A DNA stretch of 64,000 nt from Cloacibacillus evryensis DSM 19522 (GCF_000585335.1 NZ_KK073872.1:1479283-1543282); one strand, 5' to 3'. Counted from the stretch's first letter, positions 42,917-51,991 are shown. Notes: a model not told the origin generated them from the letters alone. A program made the numbers and translations.

Positions 42917-45067
42917 TTATTTTTCCTCCGTGAAGGCCTTTTCAAGCTCTTCAATGGGCAGAGAGAAGATGCCCTGCCAGTCGAATCTGTCTCCTCCGGC
43001 CTCTCCCGCTTTGACGCAGGGGAAGCCGCTCCAGGCATCCTCGAAGGCGGCCGCCTTTTCCGGTGATACCGAGTAGACGGCGCGCGCGCCGCCCTCGGAG
43101 AACAGGAGCGCCTCGACGTTGCCGCGCGGGGCGAGCTCTATCTTCATCCCGACCCCGGAGGCGATCGCCTCGTTCGCGAGTGCCGCCGCCAGGCCGCCGC
43201 CGGCGACGACGCGTCCGGAACGGGCGAGCTGCCGCTGCGCGGTCTTTATCGCGCCGTCACGGAATGCTTTTTCCGCTTCGGGGGCGGGGTCTACCGTTTT
43301 GCCGAGCGGCCTGCCGTCTTTAGCCTGCTGGTAGCGCGTCGCGCCGAGCGATCCCTCGGGGCCGCCTACCAGATAGATGAAGTCTCTCTCTTTTGTGCGT
43401 CCGGCGCGGATGGTCTTGTCGCGGTCGGTCACGAGTCCCGCCGTAACGACGAGCGGCGTCGGGTAAATACGGTCTGTCGCCGTCTCGTTGTAGAGGCTGA
43501 CGTTGCCGGATACCACCGGGCAGTCAAGGGCGCGGCAGGTGTCGGCAAGCCCGCGCAGGCATTCTTTCAGTTCGTAAAATTTTTCGGGCATCTCAGGCGA
43601 GGCGAAGTTGAGGCAGTTCGTCATGCCGAGGGCGTCGGCCCCCGTGAGCCAGAGGCCGCGCAGCGAGAGCGCCATCGCCTCGGAGGCTCCCGTGTAGGGA
43701 TCTGTCCAGCATTTATAGGGTTCGGCCTCCATCGTGAGGACGCAGGCGCGTCGCGTATCGGGGACTTCTACGATCGCCGCCGGTTCGCCGGGGCCGGCGA
43801 TCGTATGGAGCTGCACCATAGAGTCGTACTGCTCCCAGATCGCGTTCTTGCGGCGGCCGTTGGGGCAGGAGAGCATCTCAAGAAGGTCTTTTGCCGGATC
43901 GGCGCTTTTGAGCGCTGAAAGTTCGATAGCCTGACGCGCTGGTAAGTCTTTAGGTTCTTCGGCGGGCCAGAATATTTCAGGCGTGTCTCCGAGGATAGAG
44001 GTCGGCAGCTCCGCCTCGAGCGCGCCGTTTTTATAAACGCGGTAGCGCTTGCTGTCCGTCATCTCGCCGACGATCGCGCAGTCAAGGCCGTAATGCTTCG
44101 CCATCGCGAAGACCGGTTCCAGCTTCTCTTCCTCGACTATGAGCAGCATGCGCTCCTGTGATTCGGAGAGGAATATCTCCCAGGGAAGCATGTCCGCCTC
44201 GCGCAGGGGGATCTTCTCGACCTGGATGTCGATGCCGCAGCCGCTCTTGTGGGCGATCTCGCTTGAAGAGGAGAGAATGCCGGCGGCGCCCATGTCCTGC
44301 ATCGAGGCGATGAGCTTCTTGTCAAGCAGGTCCATGCAGCACTCGATGAGCAGCTTTTCCTCAAAGGGGTCTCCGATCTGGATCTGCGGTTTGCTGGCCT
44401 TTGAATCCTCGTCAAGTTCGCGAGAGGCGAACGAGGCTCCGGCTATGCCGTCGCGTCCCGTCTTGGAGCCGAGCAACACCGCGTAATCTCCCGGCTTCGC
44501 CGTCTGCGAGCTCGCCATCTTATCCAGCCGCACGAAACCGGCGCTGAAGGCGTTGACGAGCGGGTTGTCATTATAGCAGGGCGAGTAAAATGTCTTGCCG
44601 CCGACGATCGGCACGCCGACAGCGTTCCCGTAGGCGCCTATGCCTTCGACGATGCCTTTGGCGAGGTTCTTCGTCTTGCGCTGCGAGGCGTCGCCGAAGA
44701 AGAGTCCGTCCATCGAAACGGAGGGGCGCGCGCCCATCGCGATTATGTCGCGGATGATGCCGCCGACTCCCGTAGCCGCCCCCTGAAAGGGAGCCACCGC
44801 GGAGGGGTGGTTGTGGCTCTCTACCTTAAAGGCGAAGCCCCAGCCCTCGCCCATATCGACGACGCCCGCGTTTTCCCCCTGTCCCTGAAGGACGTATTTC
44901 CCTTTTGAGGGGAAGGTGCGCAGCAGCGGGCGCGTTGATTTATAACTGCAGTGTTCCGACCACATAACGCCGATGAGCTCGAGCTCGAGCTCGTTAGGTT
45001 CGCGGCCGAGCAGTTCTATTATCCTCTTATATTCCGACTCGGAGAGTCCTACTTCGCGAAAGCCCAT
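42917..45067 (-). CDS. purL: FGAM synthase large subunit PurL
   Basis: 716 residues, the small-PurL type that works with PurQ and PurS. Motifs: GVMWSEHCSYKSTRPLLRTFP, KVESHNHPSAVAPFQGAATGVGGIIRDI, ARPSVSMDGLFFGD and MQDMGAAGILSSSSEIA. The ATG overlaps the purQ stop by one base (TAATG). Confidence 0.96.
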   Translation of the reverse strand: MGFREVGLSESEYKRIIELLGREPNELELELIGVMWSEHCSYKSTRPLLRTFPSKGKYVLQGQGENAGVVDMGEGWGFAFKVESHNHPSAVAPFQGAATGVGGIIRDIIAMGARPSVSMDGLFFGDASQRKTKNLAKGIVEGIGAYGNAVGVPIVGGKTFYSPCYNDNPLVNAFSAGFVRLDKMASSQTAKPGDYAVLLGSKTGRDGIAGASFASRELDEDSKASKPQIQIGDPFEEKLLIECCMDLLDKKLIASMQDMGAAGILSSSSEIAHKSGCGIDIQVEKIPLREADMLPWEIFLSESQERMLLIVEEEKLEPVFAMAKHYGLDCAIVGEMTDSKRYRVYKNGALEAELPTSILGDTPEIFWPAEEPKDLPARQAIELSALKSADPAKDLLEMLSCPNGRRKNAIWEQYDSMVQLHTIAGPGEPAAIVEVPDTRRACVLTMEAEPYKCWTDPYTGASEAMALSLRGLWLTGADALGMTNCLNFASPEMPEKFYELKECLRGLADTCRALDCPVVSGNVSLYNETATDRIYPTPLVVTAGLVTDRDKTIRAGRTKERDFIYLVGGPEGSLGATRYQQAKDGRPLGKTVDPAPEAEKAFRDGAIKTAQRQLARSGRVVAGGGLAAALANEAIASGVGMKIELAPRGNVEALLFSEGGARAVYSVSPEKAAAFEDAWSGFPCVKAGEAGGDRFDWQGIFSLPIEELEKAFTEEK

Positions 45068-45780
45068 TAGAGTGCCTCCCTCTTTGCAAAATCTTGTGCG
45101 ATCGAACGCCAGAAGTCTCCTCCGTCCGTGCCGCCGTTGAGGTGCGCGACCGTCGAACGCTCCGGGTGCGGCATGAGCCCAAGGATGTTTCCTCCCTTAT
45201 TGCAGATGCCGGCGATGCCGTTAAGCGCGCCGTTGGGCGCATATTCGGCGCCGGCGGAACCGGTCTTCGGATCGGCGTAGCGGAATACGACCTGTCCGGC
45301 CTCTTCGAGCTCCTGAAGTTCACGCGGGGGCAGGAAATAGAGGCCCTCGTGGTGCGCGATCGGATACTGGACGATGTCGCCTTTTTTGAAGCCGGAGGTG
45401 AAGCGGTTGTCGGTCCGCTCCACGCGCATCCAGCATTTTTTGCAGATAAAAGTGGTGCTGGTGTTTGCCAGCAGCGCTCCGGGAAGGAGCTTCGTCTCCG
45501 TCAGCACCTGGAAGCCGTTGCATATGCCGAGCAGGAGCTTTCCGGCCTCCGCGTGCCGTCTCACCGCTTCGATGATCGGCGAGCGCGCGGCCATCGCGCC
45601 GGAGCGCAGATAGTCCCCATAGGAGAATCCTCCGGGGAGAATGACAAGGTCCGGCTCCGAGGCGAATCCGCGCTCCTCATGCCAGACCATCTCCACTGAT
45701 GTCTTTAACGTTTCGGCGACCGCGCGCTGAACGTCGCGGTCGCAGTTGCTTCCGGGGAAAACGACAACGGCGGTTCTCAT
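45067..45780 (-). CDS. purQ: FGAM synthase glutaminase subunit PurQ
   Basis: 237-residue class I glutamine amidotransferase. The nucleophile is Cys87 in LLLGICNGFQVL; the catalytic His-x-Glu pair is in LMPHPERS near the end. It supplies ammonia to PurL. Located between purS and purL. Confidence 0.96.
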   Translation of the reverse strand: MRTAVVVFPGSNCDRDVQRAVAETLKTSVEMVWHEERGFASEPDLVILPGGFSYGDYLRSGAMAARSPIIEAVRRHAEAGKLLLGICNGFQVLTETKLLPGALLANTSTTFICKKCWMRVERTDNRFTSGFKKGDIVQYPIAHHEGLYFLPPRELQELEEAGQVVFRYADPKTGSAGAEYAPNGALNGIAGICNKGGNILGLMPHPERSTVAHLNGGTDGGDFWRSIAQDFAKREAL

Positions 45781-45782
45781 CG

Positions 45783-46034
45783 TTACGCTTCCCGGACCGA
45801 TATCTTATAAGTCTCTATCAGGTCGTTGGCCAGAAGGTCCTGACACATATTTTTCACAGCTTCCGCCGCCGCGTCGCCGTCCTTCGCCTCGAGCCGCATC
45901 GTTACGATGCGTCCGACGCGCACTTCGCCAAGGCCCTCGTAGCCAAGATGAGTCAGCGTTTTCTCTACAGCCTTGCCCTGTGTGTCAAGAACTCCCTCGC
46001 GTGGGGTGATTACGGCCTCTGCATGGAAAATCAT
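45783..46034 (-). CDS. purS: FGAM synthase subunit PurS
   Basis: 83 residues, typical PurS length, with the VLDTQGKAVEKTLTHLGYEGLGEVRVGRIV-type core. First gene of the eleven-gene purine operon. AAGGAGG lies upstream of ATG 46034. It bridges PurQ and PurL in the FGAM synthase complex. Confidence 0.94.
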   Translation of the reverse strand: MIFHAEAVITPREGVLDTQGKAVEKTLTHLGYEGLGEVRVGRIVTMRLEAKDGDAAAEAVKNMCQDLLANDLIETYKISVREA

Positions 46035-46075
46035 TGAATAACATCCTCCTTGAGATGTTTATTTGGTTTAATTGT

Positions 46076-46089
46076 GTGGAATTGTCCAC
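46076..46089. promoter_or_regulatory. Inverted repeat in the pur leader
   Basis: gtgga-attg-tccac is a perfect 5-bp dyad about 15 bases downstream of the predicted pur -10. It could be an operator or the base of an RNA hairpin. I do not recognise a PurR box. Confidence 0.4.
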
Positions 46090-46101
46090 GGTGATGCTAA
46101 G

Positions 46102-46130
46102 AATATACCGCTCATGTTAGTAAATGTCAA
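46102..46130 (-). promoter_or_regulatory. Promoter of the purine operon
   Basis: On the minus strand, TTGACA (46130-46125) and TATATT (46107-46102) are 17 bp apart. Transcript would begin near 46095, about 60 bases before purS. Confidence 0.82.
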
Positions 46131-46164
46131 TGATGTGTCAGTTCAGAAAAATAGGAACAAAAAA

Positions 46165-46192
46165 TTGACTCTATATCAAAAAACAGTATAAT
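46165..46192 (+). promoter_or_regulatory. Promoter of the liv operon
   Basis: TTGACT and TATAAT are 16 bp apart. Just downstream, at 46200-46220, agggca and tgccct form a small hairpin in the 5' leader before livK. Confidence 0.85.
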
Positions 46193-46244
46193 ATTGAGCA
46201 GGGCACAAATATTTTGCCCTAAAAAAAGGGAGGTAGATGTAAAC

Positions 46245-47510
46245 ATGAAACTAAGTAAGCGTACCACCGTTGTCGTTATGTTGGTTCTTTGCACCGCCCT
46301 CTTTGCGTCGACGGCGGCCTTTGCCGCCGAAGAGATCAGGATCGGCGCCCTCTTCCCGCTGACGGGGCCCGCGGCCGTATCCGGACAGAACTGCGTGAAC
46401 TCCGTCCTCGCGGCGGCGGATGTCATCAATAAGAAGAATCCCGATATCAAGGCGCCTCTCGCGGCCGGCGAGGGACTTCTCGGCGGCAAGTACGTCATCA
46501 AGGTCGTTCCCGCGGACCATCAGGGCAAACCCGACGTCGCCAAATCGGAGGCCGAACGTCTTTACAATCAGGAGAAGGTCTTCGCGATAATCGGATGCTA
46601 TAACAGCGCCGCCACCAAGCCGGCAAGCGCCGTCGCGGAACGCGCGAAAAAAATATTCATGTGCGGCTGTTCAAGCTCGGCTGCGCTCACTGAGCGCGGC
46701 TATAAGTATTTCTTCCGCCACGCTCCGACGGACGCCATCGAATCGGTCGAATTTGTTGATTATATCGGATACCTTAATAAGGAAAAGAAGGCCGGCATAA
46801 AGACACTCGGACTTATTTACGAAAACACGGAATTCGGCAAGCACGCCGCAGACGAGGCTCGCAAGGCCGCGAAGAAGATCGACCTTAAGGTCGTAGCCGA
46901 CGTCCCCTTCAACAACGGCGCGACGAACCTCAACAGCGAAGTCCAGAAGCTTAAGTCGGCCAACCCCGACGCGGTGTTCGGCGCGGCGCTCGGCGGAGAC
47001 TATTCGCTGTGGGTGCGCACGATGAAGCAGGTCAACTGGCTTCCGAAGATCTCCCTCAACTACTGCACCGGCTATCAGAACCCGGCGGTGCAGAAGGAGC
47101 TCGGTTCGGACGGAAACTACTTCATGGGCGGCATGGGCTATTCTCCTGAGCTCGCGAAGAAATTCATGCCCGAAGCGATAAAGATCCAGGACAAGTATTA
47201 CACGCCGAGAAGCAACCAGCCTTTCGACAGCGACTCGATCCAGGAAGCGGTCATGCTCATGGTCCTCGCGCAGGCGATAGAGAAGGCCGGAGGCCCGGAC
47301 ACGGAAAAGGTCCTCAAGATAATCCAGACGGAGGATTTCCCTTCTGTCATGTCGCTGAGCGGCTCTGTGAAGTTCGGCCCGGACGGTCAGAACGTCAAGG
47401 CTCTTTCCGTCATCACGCAGCTCGACGAGCAGAAGTACAACACGGTATTCCCGCTTAAATACAAAGATTCCGAACCCGTCGTCCCGATGGTTCCCTGGAA
47501 CAAAAGGTAG
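46245..47510 (+). CDS. livK: Branched-chain amino acid ABC transporter, substrate-binding protein
   Basis: 421-residue periplasmic-binding protein of the Leu/Ile/Val type. Signal peptide of about 27 residues (KLSKRTTVVVMLVLCTALFASTAAFA), without a lipobox. The mature protein opens EEIRIGALFPLTGPAAVSG, typical of the family, with EKVFAIIGCYNSAATKPASAVAE after it. GGGAGG precedes ATG 46245; an upstream ATG at 46194 is inside the promoter and is rejected. Ligand specificity is not determined by sequence. Confidence 0.92.
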   Translation: MKLSKRTTVVVMLVLCTALFASTAAFAAEEIRIGALFPLTGPAAVSGQNCVNSVLAAADVINKKNPDIKAPLAAGEGLLGGKYVIKVVPADHQGKPDVAKSEAERLYNQEKVFAIIGCYNSAATKPASAVAERAKKIFMCGCSSSAALTERGYKYFFRHAPTDAIESVEFVDYIGYLNKEKKAGIKTLGLIYENTEFGKHAADEARKAAKKIDLKVVADVPFNNGATNLNSEVQKLKSANPDAVFGAALGGDYSLWVRTMKQVNWLPKISLNYCTGYQNPAVQKELGSDGNYFMGGMGYSPELAKKFMPEAIKIQDKYYTPRSNQPFDSDSIQEAVMLMVLAQAIEKAGGPDTEKVLKIIQTEDFPSVMSLSGSVKFGPDGQNVKALSVITQLDEQKYNTVFPLKYKDSEPVVPMVPWNKR

Positions 47511-47533
47511 TCTGCGACCCTAAATCAACACTC

Positions 47534-47568
47534 GGCGGGGCATTTGTCATAATGCCTCGCCTTTTTTT
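47534..47568 (+). terminator. Intrinsic terminator between livK and livH
   Basis: ggcggggcatt and aatgcctcgcc pair over 11 positions with one wobble, followed by seven T. Partial read-through would give more binding protein than membrane subunits. Confidence 0.85.
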
Positions 47569-47583
47569 CAAGGAGGTCATTGC

Positions 47584-48444
47584 ATGAGCAATTTTCTGCA
47601 GGTCCTGATCGACGGCATACTCAGCGGTCTGCTGTACGCCCTGGTCGCCGCCGGCCTCAGCATGATATGGGGCGTGATGGACGTTATAAACTTTGCCCAC
47701 GGGGAGTTCCTTATGGTGGCGATGTACATCTGCTACTGGATGGGCTTTATACTCGGGGTCGATCCGTTATTTACCTGGGCCGCGGCCGGCATTTTCCTGT
47801 TTATTCTGGGAGGGCTCACCTATAAATGGATCATCAAGAGAAGTCTCGGCAAGGCGGCGATGGCTCCGCTGCTTGCCACCTTCGGCCTCTCTATGCTCCT
47901 GAAAAATTTTTGCATGAACCGCTTCTCGCCGAACTTCCGCCTTCTCTCCGGCACCATTCTTGACGGGAAGACATTCGAGGTCGGCGGGGCCATCGTCTCC
48001 GTTCCCCAGCTTGTGACCGGCATCTTCGCCCTTGCGGTGCTCGCCGCCGTCTATTGGCTCGTAAAGAGGACCCGCCTCGGCTGGGCGATACAGGCTACGG
48101 CGATGGATAAAGAGGCGGCGGAGCTCATGGGCATCGACACGGAAAAGATCTATCTGCTCGTCTTTGGCATCGGCGGGGCCTGCGTCGGCATCGCCGGCGG
48201 ACTTATGACCACGTACCTCGCCGTCCATCCTGAGGTAGGCGGCCTGTCCAGCCTCATCGCCTTCGTCGTCGTCGCGCTCGGAGGCTTCGGCAGCATACCG
48301 GGAGCGCTCTTCGCGGCGCTTCTCATCGGCCTGGTCGAATCATTTACCGGTTTCTATGTCGCGGCGGTCCTGAAATATGTCGCTGTCTTTGCGATATATC
48401 TTATCGTTATACTTGTGCGCCCCAAGGGCCTCTTCGGGTGGTGA
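47584..48444 (+). CDS. livH: Branched-chain amino acid ABC transporter permease LivH
   Basis: 286 residues, eight or so membrane segments. Starts FLQVLIDGILSGLLYALVAAGLSMIWGVMDVINFAHGEF, the LivH hallmark; ends VRPKGLFGW. AAGGAGG precedes ATG. Overlaps livM by 7 bp if the GTG start is used. Confidence 0.94.
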   Translation: MSNFLQVLIDGILSGLLYALVAAGLSMIWGVMDVINFAHGEFLMVAMYICYWMGFILGVDPLFTWAAAGIFLFILGGLTYKWIIKRSLGKAAMAPLLATFGLSMLLKNFCMNRFSPNFRLLSGTILDGKTFEVGGAIVSVPQLVTGIFALAVLAAVYWLVKRTRLGWAIQATAMDKEAAELMGIDTEKIYLLVFGIGGACVGIAGGLMTTYLAVHPEVGGLSSLIAFVVVALGGFGSIPGALFAALLIGLVESFTGFYVAAVLKYVAVFAIYLIVILVRPKGLFGW

Positions 48445-49448
48445 CGGCGATGCGGCTGAACAAAAGGGACAAACTCTGGTATGGTTTCATCGCGGCGGCG
48501 CTGATACTGCCCTGCATTCCCGGCGTCATCGGCGGGGCCTCCTTCTTCGGCCACGTGGCGACGATGGTCCTGCTCTACGCCTCCATGGCGCAGTCCTGGA
48601 ACATCATCAGCGGCTATGGCGGGCAGGTCTCCTTCGGCCACTCTGTATTCTTCGGGATCGGAGCCTACGGCGCCGGCCTCGCGGTCGTCACATTCGGATC
48701 GCTGCCGTGGTACGGCGCTCCGCTCGGAATGTTGGCTGCGGCGGCGGTATCCATCCTGATAAGCTATCCCTGCTTCCGGCTCAAAGGACATTACTTCGCC
48801 ATCGCCACCTTCGCCATCGTTGAGATATTCAACCGCCTCTTCATGATCTGGGACGCGGTCGGAGGCGCGCTCGGACTGGACTATCCGATACTGCCGGACG
48901 GCTGGAAAAACTTCTCCTGGTCTGAGACAAAGACAGGTTATTACCTCGGGGCGCTGGCAATATTCATCCTGGTCTACGGCATCGTGCGCTGGATAGAGAA
49001 AAACCGCATGGGCTACTATCTGCTCGCCGTGCGCGAAGGGCAGGAGACGGCGGAATCCCTCGGTGTCAACAGTACCTTCGTCAAGCTCGGCGCGATGGCC
49101 CTCTCCGCGGCGCTGGCGGCCCTCTGCGGCGCCTTCTTCGCCCAGTATAACTACCGCGTCGATCCCCCGATGGTAATGTCGCTCGATATGTCGATGAAAT
49201 TTGTCCTGATAACGATACTCGGCGGCATCGGCACCTTCTGGGGGCCGTTCCTCGGAGCCCTGGTCCTCATACCCTTGCAGGAGTACACGCGGGCCTATCT
49301 CTCGCACCTCGGCGCGGGCATCGACCTGATCATCTTCGGCGTCATAATCATCATCGTTATGATAAAAGAGCCGCGCGGCATCATGGGGCTGCTCTCATAT
49401 TTCACGAAGAATCACGCCGGCGGCAAGAGAGAGGAGGCAAAGTTCTGA
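48438..49448 (+). CDS. livM: Branched-chain amino acid ABC transporter permease LivM
   Basis: 336 residues from GTG 48438; GTG 48441 or ATG 48450 are alternatives (332 residues). Family segments: QSWNIISGYGGQVSFGHSVFFGIGAYGAGL, RLKGHYFAIATFAI and ILGGIGTFWGPFLGA. Ends in TGATG, sharing a base with the livG start. Confidence 0.93.
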   Translation: MVTAMRLNKRDKLWYGFIAAALILPCIPGVIGGASFFGHVATMVLLYASMAQSWNIISGYGGQVSFGHSVFFGIGAYGAGLAVVTFGSLPWYGAPLGMLAAAAVSILISYPCFRLKGHYFAIATFAIVEIFNRLFMIWDAVGGALGLDYPILPDGWKNFSWSETKTGYYLGALAIFILVYGIVRWIEKNRMGYYLLAVREGQETAESLGVNSTFVKLGAMALSAALAALCGAFFAQYNYRVDPPMVMSLDMSMKFVLITILGGIGTFWGPFLGALVLIPLQEYTRAYLSHLGAGIDLIIFGVIIIIVMIKEPRGIMGLLSYFTKNHAGGKREEAKF

Positions 49449-50368
49449 TGGCCCTGCTTGAAGTTAGAGAGATCACCATGAAATTCGGCTCGCTGCTTGC
49501 GAACAGCGACGTCTCCTTTGATGTTGAGAAGGGGACCATCGTCGGCCTTATCGGTCCCAACGGCGCCGGCAAAACGACGCTCTTCAACTGTGTGGCCGGC
49601 CTCTACACGCCCACCGCGGGAAAGGTGTTCTTCAAAGGAGAGGACGTGACGGAGCTGCCGGCTTACAAAATGGCGCGCCGCGGCGTCGCCCGCACCTTCC
49701 AGGTGGTGCGCCCGCTCAAAGAGATGACCGTATTCGAGAATATCCTCGTCGGGGCCTACATGCGTACAGGAGACAGCGCGAAGGCTAAAGATATCGCCGA
49801 ACGCTGCATGGATCTATGTTTCCTCAAAGAACACGGAGGCCGCCTCGCGGGCGGTTTGACTATCGGCAATAAGAAACGGCTCGAAGTAGCGCGCGCCCTC
49901 GCCACCGAACCTGAGCTGCTGCTGCTTGACGAGGCGGTGGCGGGACTCACCTCCACGGAGGTCAGAGAGATGGTGGACGTCATAGTCCGTCTTCGCGAAG
50001 AGGGCGTCACCATCCTTATGGTCGAACACATCATGGAGGCGATAATGCCGATCGCCGACAAGATCGTCGTCCTTGCGAGCGGCAAGAAAATCGCGGAGGG
50101 CGCTCCGGCGGAGATCGTCAAAGACCCGGTGGTCATTACCGCCTATTTCGGTGAAAAATTCAGCAAAAGACTAAATGCGCAAGCGGCAGACGCATCCGCA
50201 TGCTTGTCCCCGAAGGAAGTTTCTGGTGTTCGCGCGGAGCGCGAACAGGGGACTGCGCAAGCGGCAGACGCATCCGCATGCTTGCCCCCAGAGGAAATTT
50301 CTGATGTTCGCGCAAAGCGCGAACAGGGGACTGCGCAAGGGAGGGAAAATAATGGCGGCGATGCTTGA
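49448..50368 (+). CDS. livG: Branched-chain amino acid ABC transporter ATPase LivG with extended C-terminus
   Basis: ABC ATPase with Walker A GPNGAGKTTLFN, Walker B LLLLDEAVAGL and the LivG-type C-terminal GEGAPAEIV-like segment (AEGAPAEIVKDPVVITAYFGE), where most LivG end. This protein runs about 60 residues further. The extra tail holds two 26-residue tandem repeats, QAADASACL.P.E.S.VRA.REQGTA, encoded by the 78-bp element at 50176-50338. The signature motif in AGGLTIGNKKRLEVARAL is unusual (TIGNKK for LSGGQ-like), as in LivG proteins where it reads LPYGxQR. It overlaps the livF start by 17 bp. Confidence 0.92.
   Translation: MALLEVREITMKFGSLLANSDVSFDVEKGTIVGLIGPNGAGKTTLFNCVAGLYTPTAGKVFFKGEDVTELPAYKMARRGVARTFQVVRPLKEMTVFENILVGAYMRTGDSAKAKDIAERCMDLCFLKEHGGRLAGGLTIGNKKRLEVARALATEPELLLLDEAVAGLTSTEVREMVDVIVRLREEGVTILMVEHIMEAIMPIADKIVVLASGKKIAEGAPAEIVKDPVVITAYFGEKFSKRLNAQAADASACLSPKEVSGVRAEREQGTAQAADASACLPPEEISDVRAKREQGTAQGRENNGGDA
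50176..50338 (+). repeat. Tandem 78-bp palindromic mini-element inside livG
   Basis: Two full 78-bp copies (50176-50253, 50254-50331) and a 7-base start of a third (tgcgcaa). The length is a multiple of three, so frame is kept. Each unit contains a perfect dyad tgttcgcg...cgcgaaca (copy 1) nested inside gtcccc...ggggac. A related copy lies at the 3' end of thrB (754-824). The copies differ at about 9 positions. Confidence 0.85.
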
Positions 50369-51065
50369 GGTAAAAGATATACGCTGCGCCTATGATCAGG
50401 TCCCCGTCATCCACGGCATCTCGCTGCATGTGAACGAGGGAGAGGTCGTGGCTATTCTTGGCGCCAACGGCGCGGGAAAATCCACGATGATGCGCACGAT
50501 AGCAGGGCTCATGCACCCGACCGCCGGTTCGATTTCATTCGGCGGCAGCGATATCACGAAGATGCCCGCCTCGAAGAGCATAAAACTGGGACTGAGCTAT
50601 GTCCCGGAGGGACGCAGACTCTTCTCGAAGCTCACCGTGCGTGAGAACCTGGAGCTGGGCGCTTTTTCCAGCGGCGATAAAGGCAGCGTTAAGGACCGCC
50701 TTGAGGAGATGTACGAACTGTTCCCGATATTGAAGAGCCGCTCCAATCAGACGGCGGAGACGATGAGCGGCGGCGAGCAGCAGATGTGCGCCATCGCGCG
50801 CGGCCTGATGTCCCGCCCGAAGCTGATAATGCTCGACGAACTTTCGCTGGGCCTGCAGCCCAGCCTTGTGGAGAGGGTCTTTGAGGCGGTCACGGAGATA
50901 AGGAGGCGCGGCGTTACGATCCTGCTTGTCGAACAGATGGTCCAGGAGGCTCTGGAGATCGCCGACCGCGGCTATGTCTTGCAAACCGGGCGCGTCGTAC
51001 AAGAGGGTACGGCACAGGAGCTGCTTGATTCGGACGAGGTGCGCAAAGCATATATGGGCATATGA
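50352..51065 (+). CDS. livF: Branched-chain amino acid ABC transporter ATPase LivF
   Basis: 237 residues from ATG 50352 (GGGAGGG 7 bases upstream; a longer frame only runs back through the repeat). Walker A GANGAGKSTMMR, signature MSGGEQQMCAIARGL, Walker B LIMLDELSLGLQP. It pairs with LivG to power LivHM. Last gene of the operon; a 7-bp stem cgggagc/gctcccg lies about 50 bp downstream without a clear T-run. Confidence 0.94.
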   Translation: MAAMLEVKDIRCAYDQVPVIHGISLHVNEGEVVAILGANGAGKSTMMRTIAGLMHPTAGSISFGGSDITKMPASKSIKLGLSYVPEGRRLFSKLTVRENLELGAFSSGDKGSVKDRLEEMYELFPILKSRSNQTAETMSGGEQQMCAIARGLMSRPKLIMLDELSLGLQPSLVERVFEAVTEIRRRGVTILLVEQMVQEALEIADRGYVLQTGRVVQEGTAQELLDSDEVRKAYMGI

Positions 51066-51181
51066 TTTTGCCGCTTGGGCGCAAAGCGGCCTGACTGTCT
51101 GTTTTGAATAAAGGCGGGAGCTGCTCCGATCAGGCGGCTCCCGTCATATATTGCGGCTGCGTTTTTGTAATTTTACGGCGC

Positions 51182-51709
51182 TCAGCCGCGGAGGTCGGCC
51201 CCTTCGCAGCAGTCGAGGCATAAGAACTTTCCGTCTTTAACGCGGAGCCACGGCTCGGCGGTGCGCTCTCCGCAGCGCGCGCACCGGCGGGAGATATAGA
51301 TGGCCGCCTCGCGCGGCGCGGCGCAGCGTACCTCTCCTATGCTGAAGATATCAGAAGATGGGGCCTCGTTCATAAATGCCAGTTTTTCTTCTTTTGAAGA
51401 GAATTCCCGCTCATTTAAAACTATCCTGAACGATTTTCCGCTCCTGCGGTCGAAAAATGTGAACGCCTGCTTGCCGCGCAGCCGCAGGATCAGGTTGCCC
51501 TTTCCGGCGGTGCAGCCCAGCAGGGCCTGTATCGCGTCGATGCCGCAGGCGTCGTTTTCTGCGATACAGACAAGCTCCTCGTCCGGTGACGGCTCTGATA
51601 TCCCAAACTGTTCCATAGCGCAGAGCGCCGCGCGGAAGCCTATAAGCAGGCCGCCGCAGCTGTGGCCGTGAAAATCAACACACTTCTTGTAGAGGCTTTC
51701 TTTATCCAT
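51182..51709 (-). CDS. FmdE-family protein
   Basis: 175 residues. N-terminal FmdE domain with CVDFHGHSCGGLLIGFRAA and ENDACGIDAIQALLGCTAGKGNL; C-terminal zinc ribbon CARC...CLDC. Such proteins occur near molybdenum/tungsten formylmethanofuran dehydrogenase genes in methanogens, but are also common alone in anaerobic bacteria. Function unknown. Divergent from lysA. Confidence 0.85.
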   Translation of the reverse strand: MDKESLYKKCVDFHGHSCGGLLIGFRAALCAMEQFGISEPSPDEELVCIAENDACGIDAIQALLGCTAGKGNLILRLRGKQAFTFFDRRSGKSFRIVLNEREFSSKEEKLAFMNEAPSSDIFSIGEVRCAAPREAAIYISRRCARCGERTAEPWLRVKDGKFLCLDCCEGADLRG

Positions 51710-51845
51710 TTATTATCTGCTCCTCCGTAAATTGCAGCTTGTTTCATTAGAGTTATTATATCGAATAAAGATAAAAAAGATAATTTGCAATTCAACTTAT
51801 ATGGGGTTAAACTTTTTTCATTGGAATTATGCGGAGGTATGGAAA

Positions 51846-51980
51846 ATGAGAAAATACAAAATTATGGTAACGCCTGACATGTTCCCTGAGTCCAGGCGCG
51901 AAAAGGGTTGCGGGCGCCTGTTGGCTCCAGCGGCAAAAATGTCTTGGACTGCGCTGAAAAGTGCCTGTGAAAGTATGTAA
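51846..51980 (+). CDS. Possible 44-residue leader ORF or gene remnant upstream of lysA
   Basis: MRKYKIMVTPDMFPE... to the stop at 51978-51980. GGAGGT lies 9 bases upstream of ATG, a stronger site than that of lysA itself, 11 bp further on. The first residues resemble the N-terminus of hydroxyacid dehydrogenases, so it could be a remnant; or its translation may couple to lysA. There is no run of lysine codons to suggest classical attenuation. Confidence 0.35.
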   Translation: MRKYKIMVTPDMFPESRREKGCGRLLAPAAKMSWTALKSACESM

Positions 51981-51991
51981 AGGTTACGGCG

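Noticed and set aside
50175-50351. N-terminal extension of livF
   Set aside because: It is the tandem mini-element read in a different frame; the ribosome site and homology support 50352.
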